This document shows positions 53,347 through 63,091 of a stretch of 64,000 nt of DNA, in pieces. Position 1 is the first letter of the stretch; each line of letters opens with the position of its first letter. The DNA is from Paralysiella testudinis (GTDB lineage: Bacteria > Pseudomonadota > Gammaproteobacteria > Burkholderiales > Neisseriaceae). Where the stretch lies: contig NZ_CP069798.1 of assembly GCF_016894345.1 (NCBI RefSeq), positions 434,001 to 498,000 of the forward strand, read 5' to 3'. The translations under genes were made by a program, and so were the position numbers. The notes under the pieces were generated by a model. The model did no database searches. It was not told the origin of the DNA and saw only the letters and a program-made list of their open reading frames with translations.

Positions 53347-53523
53347 GTCGCACCCGCGAAGGCGGGTGCCCAGTGCAAAGCAATGCTTTGCTTGTTGTCA
53401 ATTTTTAGAAAATATTTAATAAACCAAATTATTGTGAAATCTGCATATTTGAATTTGATTTCACTTTGTAAAAATCAACTGAAGCTGCGCTTCAAACTGG
53501 GCTCCTGCCTACGCAGGAGCGAC
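53347..53523. repeat. Hyphenated palindrome, relative of 43889-44051
   Basis: GTCGCACCCGCGAAGGCGGG (from 53347) and CTGGGCTCCTGCCTACGCAG running to GAGCGAC (53523) enclose AT-rich sequence with no gene. Together with the preceding hairpin it fills the cysE-phoR interval. Confidence 0.6.
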
Positions 53524-53606
53524 AAACGACACAATCTGCATTCTGCAAAATCCTCAGCGATATGTGCACAGCCCAGTATCGGACATCACTGGCCGTCTAC
53601 ATCAAC

Positions 53607-54926
53607 TTAAACCGCTTTCAGCGGCACGATGGCGCTAAAAGTGCTGCCCACGCCCACTTCGCTCTGTATGTCCAGCGTGCCTTGGTGTTCGGCCAAGGCG
53701 TGCTTGGTAATCGCCAACCCCAAGCCGGTACCGCCGCTTTGGCGCGAGCGGCCGGCATCGACACGGTAAAAGCGCTCGGTGAGGCGGGGAATATGTTCGG
53801 CGGCGATGCCGGGGCCGCTGTCGCGCACGCTGAATACCGCCACCGGCTGTTGCTGCGCATCTTCGCCACGTGCTAGGGTTAAATCAATATTGCCGCCTTC
53901 CGGGGTATAACGCACAGCGTTGAACACCAGATTGCTCAGGGCGCTGTATAAATCGGTTTGAATGCCTTCCACCCAGATGTCCGGCACGGTTTGGTGGCTG
54001 ATGTGGTGGCGGCCTTTAGACAAGGTTTGTGCTTCTTGCAGCAATTGCCCCACCAGTGCCGATAGGTTGATGGGCTGGGTTTCGATGGCGGCCAGGCTAT
54101 GGCTTTCCAAGCGCGACAGGGTAAGCAAATCGGCCAGCAAATTCAGCATGCGCTGGCCTTCTTTCTGCATCAGGCCGATAAACTGCTGTTGCTGCTCGGT
54201 GGGCAGGGCGGGCATATCGGCCATGGTTTCCAGAAAGCCGTTAATCACCGTGAGCGGGGTACGCAATTCGTGGGAAACATTGGCCACAAAGGCGGTGCGG
54301 GTGGCATTGAGCTGCTCGGCGGCGCTGATGTCTTGGGTAATCAGCAATTCGGCGCGCGCTTCAAAGGTGGAGCGGGTGAGTGCCAGCACGCGCTGGCGCT
54401 GCTTGCCGCAGGGCACGCTGATTTTGATGCTGCGCGGCGCGGCGTCCAGCGGCTGCTGCAAAAACTGGTGGAATTCGGGCGCGCGCAGCAGGTTGGGTAA
54501 AATGCCCATCCAATCGCGCTCCACATCCAAATTTAAATGGCTGGCGGCCAAATGGTTCATCCACTCGATACGGCCTTCGCGATTAAGAATAATCACACCG
54601 TTGGGCATGGCTTCGGCGGCGCGGTTAAAGCGTTGCAGCGCCATGCCCAGTTTTTGCTTGCGTTTTTTGCGGCTTTTGGCCTGCAACAGCAGGGTTTTAA
54701 ATACTTCGTCCCACACGCCGAAGCCCTCAGGCGCCATGCGCAGCTTGGGGCTTTGCAGCCAACGCAGCAATTTGGCCATGTAAAACAGATACAGCGACAG
54801 CCACACCACCAACACCGCATTCACCACCACCAACATGGCCACCACGCCGCCCACGGCATAAGCTAAAACGGCGGCGGCCAGCAGCAAGAGCACGGCGCGG
54901 ACAGTATGGCGGGTGAACGGGGTCAT
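53607..54926 (-). CDS. phoR: Phosphate regulon sensor histidine kinase PhoR
   Basis: 439 residues. Two N-terminal membrane helices (residues 10-50), a PAS domain (MPNGVIILNREGRIEWMNHLA), the H-box FVANVSHELRTPLTVINGFLETM with the phosphorylated His near 218, and the ATPase boxes NLVFNAVRYTPEGG, DSGPGIAAEHIPRLTERFYRVD and GGTGLGLAITKHAL. PhoR senses phosphate status through the Pst/PhoU complex and phosphorylates PhoB, encoded 6 bp upstream. All boxes are intact. Confidence 0.92.
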   Translation of the reverse strand: MTPFTRHTVRAVLLLLAAAVLAYAVGGVVAMLVVVNAVLVVWLSLYLFYMAKLLRWLQSPKLRMAPEGFGVWDEVFKTLLLQAKSRKKRKQKLGMALQRFNRAAEAMPNGVIILNREGRIEWMNHLAASHLNLDVERDWMGILPNLLRAPEFHQFLQQPLDAAPRSIKISVPCGKQRQRVLALTRSTFEARAELLITQDISAAEQLNATRTAFVANVSHELRTPLTVINGFLETMADMPALPTEQQQQFIGLMQKEGQRMLNLLADLLTLSRLESHSLAAIETQPINLSALVGQLLQEAQTLSKGRHHISHQTVPDIWVEGIQTDLYSALSNLVFNAVRYTPEGGNIDLTLARGEDAQQQPVAVFSVRDSGPGIAAEHIPRLTERFYRVDAGRSRQSGGTGLGLAITKHALAEHQGTLDIQSEVGVGSTFSAIVPLKAV

Positions 54927-54932
54927 GGTGGC

Positions 54933-55631
54933 TTAGCAAATTTCTTTTTGCGAAAAGCGGTAGCCGGAGCCGCGCACGGTTTGCACCAAGCGATCGAAAC
55001 CGCCCGGCTCTAAGCCGCGGCGCAGGCGGCGGATGTGCACGTCTACAGTGCGCTCTTCCACAAACACATGGTCGCCCCACACCAAATCCAACAATTGGCG
55101 GCGGCTGTACACGCGCTCGGGGTGGGTCATAAAAAAGTGCAGCAATTTGAATTCGGTGGGGCCAAAGGCAATGGCTTTGCCGTCGCCGTGCACGCGCTGC
55201 TCCACCGGATCCAACACCAGCCCTTTCACTTCAATCAGGGCGCTGGTTTTTTGCGGCGCGCGGCGGCGCAGCAAGGCATTGATGCGGGCAATCAGCTCGC
55301 GCGGGGAGAAAGGCTTGGTGATGTAATCGTCGGCGCCTTGGTTGAGGCCTTGCTCTTTATCCACCTCTTCGCCACGGGCGGTGAGCAGGATAATCGGCAG
55401 CTCGCGCGTGCGCTCGTCTTGGCGCAGCTGTTTGGTGAACTGCATACCGGAAATGCCCGGCAGCATCCAATCGAGTAAGGCGACATCAGGCAGCTCGGCC
55501 GCCAGCAAAGGGCGCGCTTCTTCCACACTGGCGGCGGCAATCACACCGAAGCCGGCCTGCTCTAAGGTAAAGCGTATCAGCGTCATGATGGCTTCTTCGT
55601 CTTCCACCACCAGCACATTGACATCCACCAT
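54933..55631 (-). CDS. phoB: Phosphate regulon response regulator PhoB
   Basis: 232 residues. The receiver domain has the acidic pair Glu10/Asp11, phospho-acceptor Asp54 (LLDWMLPG), Thr in LLTARG and Lys near 106 (DYITKPF). The C-terminal winged helix carries GPTEFKLLHFFMTHPERVYSRRQLLDLVWG and RTVDVHIRRLRRGLEPGG. It activates the phosphate-starvation regulon. A Pho box lies 70 bp upstream of its start, so it should activate its own operon. Confidence 0.94.
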   Translation of the reverse strand: MVDVNVLVVEDEEAIMTLIRFTLEQAGFGVIAAASVEEARPLLAAELPDVALLDWMLPGISGMQFTKQLRQDERTRELPIILLTARGEEVDKEQGLNQGADDYITKPFSPRELIARINALLRRRAPQKTSALIEVKGLVLDPVEQRVHGDGKAIAFGPTEFKLLHFFMTHPERVYSRRQLLDLVWGDHVFVEERTVDVHIRRLRRGLEPGGFDRLVQTVRGSGYRFSQKEIC

Positions 55632-55700
55632 TGCGTTTCTCCTAAGTAGTACTGCCGCATCAAGGGCATTGTCTTAAATGTGACAGCATACTGTCGGCTC

Positions 55701-55718
55701 GTGACAATAGCATGACAA
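55701..55718 (-). promoter_or_regulatory. Pho box upstream of phoB
   Basis: On the minus strand TTGTCAT GCTA TTGTCAC, two 7-bp half sites 11 bp apart, close to the CTGTCAT-N4-CTGTCAT consensus. A further half site (CTGTCAC) lies at 55680-55686. Confidence 0.75.
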
Positions 55719-55771
55719 AAACCACCGCTTGTGTGACGACATTTCAGGCTGCCTGAAAACACATGCCCGTA

Positions 55772-56911
55772 TTACAGTGTGTTTGTTTGCGGGCGCAATA
55801 CCATATTATCGCGGTGGATCAATTCGTCTTCGGCCACATAGCCCAGCAAATGTTCGATTTGATGCGAAGGCTGGCGCAGTAGTTTGGCCACTTCCTGGCT
55901 GCTGTAATTCACCAAGCCGCGGGCGATTTCTTCGCCGTTGCCGTTGTGTACCGCCACCAAAGCGCCGCGCACAAAGCGCCCGTTTACCGCCACGCAGCCG
56001 ATGGGCAATAAGCTGGAATGCCGCCGCTGCAAGGCTTGCGCCGCGCCTTCGTCCACCACGAGGCTGCCTGAAAGCTGAATTTGCCCCATCAGCCATTGTT
56101 TGCGGGCATTGATGCGGGTTTCATCCGGCGTAAACAAAGTGCCTACCGCTTCGCCGCCGAGCAGGCGCAACAGGATTTGCTCGGCATGGCCGGAAGCAAT
56201 ATAAGTAGCGGCACCGCTTAAGGCAGCGCGTTTGGCGGCCATTACCTTGGTGTACATGCCGCCGGTGCCCACGCTGCTGCCCGCGCCACCGGCCATGGCT
56301 TCAAGGCCGGGATGGTTGGCGGCGATTTGTGCAATCAATTGCGCTTGCGGGTTTTGGCGCGGATCGCTGTCGTAGAGGCCTTGTTGGTCGGTAAGGATAA
56401 TCAGCGCATCGGCTTCAATTAAATTGGTCACCAGCGCACCAAGGGTGTCGTTGTCGCCCAGCTTGATTTCGTCGATGGTAACGGTGTCGTTTTCATTGAT
56501 AATCGGCACCACGCCTTTTTCCAGCAAGGTGCGCAAGGTGCTGCGTGCATTGAGGTAGCGGGTGCGGTTGCTCAAATCTTCATGGGTGAGCAGCACTTGC
56601 GCGGTTTGAATGCCCAGCGGCGCAAACGCCATTTCATACGCTTGCGCCAAACCCATCTGCCCCACTGCCGCTGCCGCCTGCAATTCGTTTAAAGCCTTGG
56701 GGCGCGCCGCCCAACCCAAGCGCTTAATGCCCTCGGCAATGGCGCCGCTGGACACAAACACCACATCAATGCCGCGCGACTTTAATTCGGCAATCTGCAT
56801 CGCCCAATTGTGCAAGGCCGCCGCATCCACGCCGTGGCCGCCGTTGGTGACCAAGCTGGAGCCTACTTTAATCACCACGGTGTCGGCGCGGCTTAAATCG
56901 AATGTTTTCAT
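55772..56911 (-). CDS. proB: Glutamate 5-kinase
   Basis: 379 residues from the ATG at 56911; the open frame extends 18 codons upstream into a DUS and is unlikely to be used. The amino-acid kinase domain has [45 protein letters not shown] and [13 protein letters not shown]; the C-terminal 100 residues form a PUA domain ([24 protein letters not shown]). It phosphorylates glutamate in proline synthesis. The adjacent proA is not present. Confidence 0.94.
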   Translation of the reverse strand: MKTFDLSRADTVVIKVGSSLVTNGGHGVDAAALHNWAMQIAELKSRGIDVVFVSSGAIAEGIKRLGWAARPKALNELQAAAAVGQMGLAQAYEMAFAPLGIQTAQVLLTHEDLSNRTRYLNARSTLRTLLEKGVVPIINENDTVTIDEIKLGDNDTLGALVTNLIEADALIILTDQQGLYDSDPRQNPQAQLIAQIAANHPGLEAMAGGAGSSVGTGGMYTKVMAAKRAALSGAATYIASGHAEQILLRLLGGEAVGTLFTPDETRINARKQWLMGQIQLSGSLVVDEGAAQALQRRHSSLLPIGCVAVNGRFVRGALVAVHNGNGEEIARGLVNYSSQEVAKLLRQPSHQIEHLLGYVAEDELIHRDNMVLRPQTNTL

Positions 56912-56950
56912 AGGGGAATCTTTAACGGCAGAAATGGTTTTCAGGCAGCC

Positions 56951-57060
56951 TATAGTGAAATGCATAACAAAGTGCTACGGCGTTGCTGTGCCTTGTCGTA
57001 CTGTCTGTACTGCCTGCGGCTTCGCGCCTTGTATCACTTTATTCTTCATTCCACGATATA
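56951..57060. repeat. Correia-like element with TATAGTG ends
   Basis: It begins TATAGTGAAATGCATAA and ends TTCATTCCACGATATA, imperfect inverted termini like the TATAGTGGATTAA ends that I recall from true Correia elements. The core gccttgtcgtactgtctgta and gcctgcggcttcgcgccttg matches the other copies. It lies 40 bp upstream of proB. Confidence 0.75.
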
Positions 57061-57074
57061 TCGGCTGCCTGAAT

Positions 57075-57374
57075 TTATTGATGGTGTTTATTTTGCCAAA
57101 AATAGCGCCACACAAACGCCGGAAAGGCAAACACCACAAACATCAGCAGGGTAACCACATAAAAGGTGGTGCCTTGGCTGTGCACGGCACCGGCGCGCGA
57201 TTCCAGCACATAAGCCAGCAGCCCCACCAACACATAGGCCAGCGCCAACTCAAACAATTGGTGGCCGAAATGCTTGCGCTTCAAGGCAAACACGCCCAGC
57301 AGGCGATTATTTAAAAACGGCAGATTGGCCAACGCCACGGCCAGCAGCAATAAAACATACATCGGGGCATTCAT
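57075..57374 (-). CDS. DUF2818 small membrane protein
   Basis: 99 residues with three hydrophobic helices (residues 5-20, 40-58, 70-92) and a charged tail (WRYFWQNKHHQ). The pattern FALKRKHFGHQLFELALAYVLVG and TFYVVTLLMFVVFAFPAFVWRYF matches DUF2818 proteins of Betaproteobacteria, which often lie beside the NADH dehydrogenase operon; here no nuo genes are adjacent. Function unknown. The TTG at 57380 is an alternative start. Confidence 0.75.
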   Translation of the reverse strand: MNAPMYVLLLLAVALANLPFLNNRLLGVFALKRKHFGHQLFELALAYVLVGLLAYVLESRAGAVHSQGTTFYVVTLLMFVVFAFPAFVWRYFWQNKHHQ

Positions 57375-57492
57375 GTGCAACAGTCTTTCGGTGGGGTTTT
57401 GTGCTGCGCATCATTGTACCGCAGCCGTTTGGCTTTGCAAGGGCGGATATTGTAGGGCGCGCCATGCGCACCGGCCAGTTAACGCAATCCAC

Positions 57493-57524
57493 AAAAAAGC
57501 CACGGTATCTACCGTGGCTTTTTA
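57493..57524 (-). terminator. Terminator of the beta-oxidation operon
   Basis: AAAAAGCCACGGTA and TACCGTGGCTTTTT with a two-base loop; T-rich on both strands. Confidence 0.8.
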
Positions 57525-57584
57525 AAGACTACCTGAAACTTTGTCTTGGCAAAAACGCAGCTTCAGGCAGCTTTGCGGTTTTAT

Positions 57585-58784
57585 TTACAGCACTTCAATC
57601 AAACCGGCCGCACCCATCCCGGTGCCGATACACATGGTTACCATGGCATAGCCGGTTTTGCCTTGATTGCGCAGGCCGTGAATGGCGGTGGCGGCGCGAA
57701 TGGCACCGGTGGCGCCCAGCGGGTGACCCAAGGCGATGGCGCCACCGTTGGGGTTAACCACGCTCATATCGAGCTTAAGATCGCGGCACACGGCCAGTGC
57801 TTGCGCAGCAAAGGCTTCGTTTAATTCCATCCACTGCACATCGGCCAAGGTTTTACCGGCGGATTTCAGCACTGCGGGAATCGCCTCTTTGGGGCCGATG
57901 CCCATGATTTCCGGCGGCACGCCGCGCACGGCAAAACCGGCGTAGCGGGCAATCGGGGTGAGGTTGTAGCGTTTCAACACTTCTTCGCTCACCACCAGCA
58001 AAGCACCGGCACCGTCGGACATTTGCGAGGAGTTGCCCGCGGTAACGCTGCCTTTGGCGGCAAACACCGGGCGCAATTTGGCCAGCGTTTCCATACTGGT
58101 ACCGGCACGCGGGCCTTCGTCGGTGTCGAGCAGTTTGCGCACTTCAGTGGCTTCGCGGGTGCTGAGGTTGGCGCTGCGGTACACGGCTTCGATGGGGCTG
58201 ATTTCGGCCTTGAATTTGCCCGCTTCAATTGCGGCTAAGGCGCGGTTGTGGCTTTCCACCGCAAACGCGTCTTGGTCTTCGCGGGAAACACCCCATTGCT
58301 CGGCCACTTTTTCGGCGGTTAAGCCCATGCCGTAGGCGATGGCGTAGTTTTCGTCTTTATCGAAAATGGCCGGGTTGAGCGACACTTTATTGCCCATCAT
58401 CGGCACCATCGACATGCTTTCGCTGCCCGCGGCAATGGCGATTTCGGCCTCGCCGGTGCGCACGCGGTCGGCGGCGATTTGCAGCGCGTTGATGCCGGAA
58501 GAGCAGTAGCGGTTGATGGTGATGCCGGATACGGTATTAGGCAAACCGGCCAACAACACGCCGATGCGCGCCATGTTCAGGCCTTGCTCGGCTTCGGGGA
58601 AGGCACAGCCCACCACCACATCGTTGATTTCGCGCAAATCGAATTCCGGCACTTGGCCGATCACGCTTTTAATCACATGCGCCAGCATGTCGTCGGGGCG
58701 GGTGGTGCGCAACATGCCGCGCGGGGCTTTGCCTACCGGCGTGCGGGTGGCGGCAACAATATAAGCATCTCTGAGTTGAGTCAT
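57585..58784 (-). CDS. Acetyl-CoA C-acyltransferase (thiolase, FadA/FadI type)
   Basis: 399 residues from the ATG at 58784, with ggaga upstream. The nucleophile is Cys94 in INRYCSSG; His in NGGAIALGHPLGATG and a second Cys in MCIGTGMGAAG complete the site. It cleaves 3-ketoacyl-CoA in the last step of beta-oxidation. The multifunctional FadB-like gene 100 bp upstream on the same strand provides its substrate, so a degradative role is more likely than a biosynthetic one. Confidence 0.93.
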   Translation of the reverse strand: MTQLRDAYIVAATRTPVGKAPRGMLRTTRPDDMLAHVIKSVIGQVPEFDLREINDVVVGCAFPEAEQGLNMARIGVLLAGLPNTVSGITINRYCSSGINALQIAADRVRTGEAEIAIAAGSESMSMVPMMGNKVSLNPAIFDKDENYAIAYGMGLTAEKVAEQWGVSREDQDAFAVESHNRALAAIEAGKFKAEISPIEAVYRSANLSTREATEVRKLLDTDEGPRAGTSMETLAKLRPVFAAKGSVTAGNSSQMSDGAGALLVVSEEVLKRYNLTPIARYAGFAVRGVPPEIMGIGPKEAIPAVLKSAGKTLADVQWMELNEAFAAQALAVCRDLKLDMSVVNPNGGAIALGHPLGATGAIRAATAIHGLRNQGKTGYAMVTMCIGTGMGAAGLIEVL

Positions 58785-58884
58785 TTTTATCTCCAAGTAT
58801 TTGAATTGGGTGCGGATGCACAGGCTGCGCTGTGTTGGCCGCCGCTTATGAGCGGCACACGGTTTTCAGGCAGCCTGCTTATCC

Positions 58885-61251
58885 TTAGTTGCGCAGCGGT
58901 TTGCCGGTGGCGAGCATGTTTTCAATGCGCTCCAGCGTTTTTTCCTGTTTGAGCAGGTCCACAAACACTTTGCGTTCCAAATCCAAAATCCATTGTTCGT
59001 CTACCAGCGTGTTTTCGTCTACATCGCCGCCGGTCATCACCCAAGCAATCTGGCTGCCGAGGAAGAAGTCGTATTCGCTGATAAAGCCGCCTTCTTTCAT
59101 GTTTACCAGCTGGCCTTTAATTGAGGCGGCGCCGGGACGGCCGGCCACTTTAAAGGTTTGCGGCACTTCGGGGCGGAAGCCCGCATCGGCCATGGCGCGT
59201 GCTTCGCTTAGCGCCACATACAGCAACTCGTAGGCATTGAACACCACTACGGCGTCTTCGGTGAGGTGGCCGGTTTCTTTGGCTTCCAAGGCGCTGGTGG
59301 CCACTTTGGCCATGGCCAGGTTCATGTAGCGGTCTTTCAGTGCCGCCAGCAAATCGCCTTGGCTGGCGCGTGCGGCACGCAGGGCAAAGTCTTTGCTGCC
59401 GCCACCGGCGGGAATCAAGCCTACGCCCACTTCCACCAAGCCGATATAGCTTTCCAGCGCGGCCACCACTTTATTGCTGTGCATCACAAATTCGCAACCG
59501 CCGCCAAAGGCGAAGCCTTGCACTGCGGCCACGGTGGGGATTTGGCTGTAACGCAGGCGCATGGCGGTGTCTTGAAACAGCTTAACAATTTGCTCGATGG
59601 CGGCGAAATTGCCGGTGGCAAATTCGGGCATCATCGATTTGAGGTCGGCACCCACCGAAAACGGTGCGTCCGGCGCCCACAGTACCAAGGCGTCAAAGCG
59701 CTCTTCGGCAATGTCGATGGCTTTATTCAGGCCTTCGAGTACGTCTTTGCTGATGGCGCGCATTTTGTTGCGGTTTTCCACCACCAAGATTTTGTTGTCC
59801 AGCGTGAAGGCGCGGATAACGTCGGTTTCAAATACGGTGTCGCCCAATACTTTTTCGCTCTCGCCCAGCAGTTTGGCCGGCACGTATTGGCGCTGGTACA
59901 CATCCAAGCCGGAGCGCGGATCGTAAGCGCCGGTATGGAAGTTGAGGCTGCCTGTATCGTTGTGGAAAGCCTCCACGCCTTTGAGCCAAGCGGGCAGCGG
60001 TACATTGCTCATGGCTTTGCCGGCGGCAATGTCTTCTTCAATCCAAGCGGCCACTTGCTGCACACCGGCCGCTTGCCAGGTTTCCAGCGGGCCCATATCC
60101 CAGCCGTAGCCCCAGCGGATGGCAAAGTCGATGTCGCGGGCGGTGGTGGCGATGTCGGCGGCTTGCACAGCGATGTAGTGGAAGCAGTCGCGGAATACCG
60201 ACCACAAAAATTGTGCTTGCGGGTTGCTGCTGGCGCGCAGGGCGGCCAATTTTTTAGCCCAATCTTTTTCTTTCAAGATTTCGGTCACTTCGGCATCGGC
60301 TTTTTGATTGCTCGGCACGTATTCGCCCGTGGCTGGGTCGAACATCATGATGCGTTTGCCTTCTTTTTTGAAGATGCCCGCTTTGGTTTTTGCCCCTAAG
60401 GCGCCGTTGGCAATCAGGGTTTGCAGCCATTCAGGCAGCGTGAAATGGGTGTGCCATGGGTCGTCAGGCAAATGGGTTTCCATGGTTTTGGCCACGTGGG
60501 CAAAGGTGTCCAAGCCCACCACGTCGGCAGTGCGGAAGGTGGCGGAGCTGGGGCGGCCCAGGCGTTTGCCGGTGAGGTCGTCTACCACGTCAAAGCGCAG
60601 GCCGAACTGGCTGGCGTTGTACATGGTGGCGAGCATGGAAAACACGCCGATGCGGTTGCCCACAAAGTTGGGGGTGTCTTTGGCGCGTACCACGCCTTTG
60701 CCCAAGGTGGATACCAAGAAGCGCTCTAAGTTGTCGAGGTATTTCGGCTCGGTGTCGACCGTGGGAATCAACTCCACCAAGTGCATATAGCGCGGCGGGT
60801 TGAAAAAATGCACGCCGCAGAAACGGTGTTTCAAGTCGGCGGGGAATTTGCTGGCCAAGGTTTCAATCGACAGGCCGGAAGTATTGGTGGCAAAAATGGT
60901 TTCTTTGCCCAGATGCGGGCCTACTTTGGTGTAGAGGCTTTCTTTGATGTCCAGGCGCTCGGCCACGGCTTCAATCACCAAATCACAAGTGGCCAGTTCA
61001 GCCAAGTCGTCGTCGTAGTTGGCGGCTTTGATGTAGCCCAGCGACGCTTTGTGTGCCAGTGGTGCCGGTTTTTGCTTTTTCAGCGCATCCAGCGCTTTTT
61101 GCACGATGCCGTTTTTGGGGCCTTCTTTGGCCGGCAAATCAAACAGCACGGTCGGTACTTTGGCGTTGGCCAAATGGGCGGCAATCTGCGCCCCCATTAC
61201 CCCTGCGCCCAATACGGCGACTTTACGTACCACAAATTTCTCTTGTGACAT
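58885..61251 (-). CDS. 3-hydroxyacyl-CoA dehydrogenase / enoyl-CoA hydratase (FadN-like order)
   Basis: 788 residues. The NAD-binding dehydrogenase domain comes first (VAVLGAGVMGAQIAAHLANAKV near residue 15, GVHFFNPPRYMHLVEL near 150, DTPNFVGNRIGVF) and the crotonase domain last (FGGGCEFVMHSNKVVAALESYIGLVEVGVGL). This order is reversed compared with E. coli FadB and is that of B. subtilis FadN-type proteins. The two activities are steps two and three of beta-oxidation. It lies between fadL and the thiolase gene. Confidence 0.92.
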   Translation of the reverse strand: MSQEKFVVRKVAVLGAGVMGAQIAAHLANAKVPTVLFDLPAKEGPKNGIVQKALDALKKQKPAPLAHKASLGYIKAANYDDDLAELATCDLVIEAVAERLDIKESLYTKVGPHLGKETIFATNTSGLSIETLASKFPADLKHRFCGVHFFNPPRYMHLVELIPTVDTEPKYLDNLERFLVSTLGKGVVRAKDTPNFVGNRIGVFSMLATMYNASQFGLRFDVVDDLTGKRLGRPSSATFRTADVVGLDTFAHVAKTMETHLPDDPWHTHFTLPEWLQTLIANGALGAKTKAGIFKKEGKRIMMFDPATGEYVPSNQKADAEVTEILKEKDWAKKLAALRASSNPQAQFLWSVFRDCFHYIAVQAADIATTARDIDFAIRWGYGWDMGPLETWQAAGVQQVAAWIEEDIAAGKAMSNVPLPAWLKGVEAFHNDTGSLNFHTGAYDPRSGLDVYQRQYVPAKLLGESEKVLGDTVFETDVIRAFTLDNKILVVENRNKMRAISKDVLEGLNKAIDIAEERFDALVLWAPDAPFSVGADLKSMMPEFATGNFAAIEQIVKLFQDTAMRLRYSQIPTVAAVQGFAFGGGCEFVMHSNKVVAALESYIGLVEVGVGLIPAGGGSKDFALRAARASQGDLLAALKDRYMNLAMAKVATSALEAKETGHLTEDAVVVFNAYELLYVALSEARAMADAGFRPEVPQTFKVAGRPGAASIKGQLVNMKEGGFISEYDFFLGSQIAWVMTGGDVDENTLVDEQWILDLERKVFVDLLKQEKTLERIENMLATGKPLRN

Positions 61252-61307
61252 GGTAACCTCTTTTAAAAAAGTAAATAAAAACCGCAGCCGTTTTCAGGCA
61301 GCCTCTG

Positions 61308-61355
61308 GGTGTTGGCGCAGGCGCATAAACAACACTTATGCGATGCGCCAATACC
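61308..61355 (-). terminator. Imperfect hairpin after fadL
   Basis: GGGTGTTGGCGCA with GCGCATAA pairs imperfectly with TTATGCGATGCGCCAATACCC. Confidence 0.45.
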
Positions 61356-61396
61356 CATTACCGAGGCAGCTTGCTTCAGGCCGCGGTTAGCTCGGT

Positions 61397-63091
61397 TTAA
61401 AACTTATAGGTGTACTGCACACCCAAAATATGGGCATGGCTCTTGAAGTTGGCGCTGCCGTTGGTGCGGCTGGATACGCAGGCCTCGGAACCGGCACCCA
61501 CTTCATTGCCGCCACACCAGCCGTTTACATTGGCTTTGCTGTTTTGAATATTCAAATAGCTGTAGGCCACGTTAATGCTGTTGTTTTTGTTGATGTCGTA
61601 TTTGCCACCCACCGAGAACCACATGCGGTTGGCATCCGGCAGGGTGCTCATGCGGTAATCGGCACTTTTCACCGGCGACTGGTCATACGCCCAGCCAAAA
61701 CGCAGTTGCAAAGGTTCGCTCACTTGATAAGACGCGCCCAATGATACTTTATAGGTGTTGCGCCAGTTGGGGTTTAAGATGGTGCGGTCGCTCTTGGTGC
61801 CGGTAGCGTTACCGGTGGTGGGATCGGTGACATCTTTCGGGTTGTCGTAAACCAGCTCGGCTTTGTTAAAGCGGGAGTGGCGGGTCCAGGTAACATCACC
61901 AAACACATTCCATTGCGGGTTGATTTTGTACATGCCGTGTACCGACAAGGATTCCGGCGTGGTGATTTTCACACTGGCGTCTTCGTTGGCTTTATAGCCG
62001 CGGTCACGAATGGTTTGTTGAATAGCACTGCCCAGCGCCGCATTCTGGAACGCATCGCCGTTCAGAATCCATTCGGCATCGCCACGCAGATTGTGGCTGA
62101 TTTTGGAACGGTAGTTCACACCCACACGGGCAGAATCGTTGATGTCCCACAACCATGCCAAGTTATAACCAAAACCCCAGTCACCACCCTCTACTTTGGC
62201 ATAGCCGTCGGCAGCGCCGTTGCCCACACCCGGCATATTCGCCAATTGGCTGTTCAATGCCTGCTGAGTGCCTACCAAAGTAGCCTGTTGGGTTTTTAAT
62301 GTTACCAATTGGGCTTTTAATGGGTCAATAACACTGGCCGGAGCATTGGCAGCAATGGCTTTGGCAATCCCATCTTCAACCCGGGCAATCCCTGTGGCCA
62401 ATTGTGGCAATGCTGTGGCCGCTTGCGCATCAACGGCAGCCTTATTGGTAGCCAGACCACGTTTAACTGCCGGGCCAAAATTGGCAAATTGGCGCAATTC
62501 CGCTTTGGTGTGCTGTGCCACTAAGCCCACGGCAAACGAGTGGTGATCATTCAGCTTAAAGGCCACCGTGGGTTGCAAGGCCATGGTTTCCAAGCCCAAT
62601 TTATTCAGGTTGTAGCGCAATACCGAATCTTGGTCATATTCGGTGCCGGAGCCAAACGGTACATACACACCCAAACCCAATGAAATCTGATCATTCAGCT
62701 TGTGCGAAGCATACATATGCGGCACCACTGTAACACCGGAAGGCTCGATGCTACCTGAAGTTTTGCCTTGTACAGCTTGTTTCGGAAATGTGGTGGTGGT
62801 ACTCAGGGGTACTGCCGGATATTCGGCGCTGGCGCCGGAGTATTTCACGCTGGGTGCCACCAAGTTTACGTTGATGGTGGCTTGCGTGCCTTCCAACTTG
62901 GTCAAACCAGCGGGGTTGTAAAACACGGTAGACGGGTCGGCCGCTTCGGCTGCTGAAGAATTGGCGGTGGCTTGGCTGCTCACAGACTGGGTGCCGAAAT
63001 GGTAGCCCGAAGCCCATGCGGCTTGTGCCATCAGTGCGCCGCCAATCAAGACGGTGCTGGTTTTGACAGTAGTCAGTAAGGTTTTTTTCAT
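61397..63091 (-). CDS. fadL: FadL-family long-chain fatty acid outer-membrane transporter
   Basis: 564 residues from MKKTLL at 63091 (ggagaaacc upstream). Signal peptide ends near AWASG. The N-terminal hatch start GYHFGTQSVSSQATANSSAAEAADPSTVFYNPAGLTKL is typical. The beta-barrel ends in phenylalanine (QYTYKF). It is about 120 residues longer than E. coli FadL. Residues about 225-290 are a helical Ala/Gln/Leu-rich insertion (VDAQAATALPQLATGIARVE, LKTQQATLVGTQQALNSQLA) lying in an extracellular or periplasmic loop. It should import fatty acids for the adjacent oxidation genes. Confidence 0.92.
   Translation of the reverse strand: MKKTLLTTVKTSTVLIGGALMAQAAWASGYHFGTQSVSSQATANSSAAEAADPSTVFYNPAGLTKLEGTQATINVNLVAPSVKYSGASAEYPAVPLSTTTTFPKQAVQGKTSGSIEPSGVTVVPHMYASHKLNDQISLGLGVYVPFGSGTEYDQDSVLRYNLNKLGLETMALQPTVAFKLNDHHSFAVGLVAQHTKAELRQFANFGPAVKRGLATNKAAVDAQAATALPQLATGIARVEDGIAKAIAANAPASVIDPLKAQLVTLKTQQATLVGTQQALNSQLANMPGVGNGAADGYAKVEGGDWGFGYNLAWLWDINDSARVGVNYRSKISHNLRGDAEWILNGDAFQNAALGSAIQQTIRDRGYKANEDASVKITTPESLSVHGMYKINPQWNVFGDVTWTRHSRFNKAELVYDNPKDVTDPTTGNATGTKSDRTILNPNWRNTYKVSLGASYQVSEPLQLRFGWAYDQSPVKSADYRMSTLPDANRMWFSVGGKYDINKNNSINVAYSYLNIQNSKANVNGWCGGNEVGAGSEACVSSRTNGSANFKSHAHILGVQYTYKF

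Noticed and set aside
55729..56112. Plus-strand ORF opposite proB
   Set aside because: Arg/Pro-rich shadow frame opposite a clear glutamate kinase.
59266..60399. 377-codon plus-strand frame opposite the FadN-like gene
   Set aside because: Antisense shadow of a clearly identified gene, with no domain or start signal.
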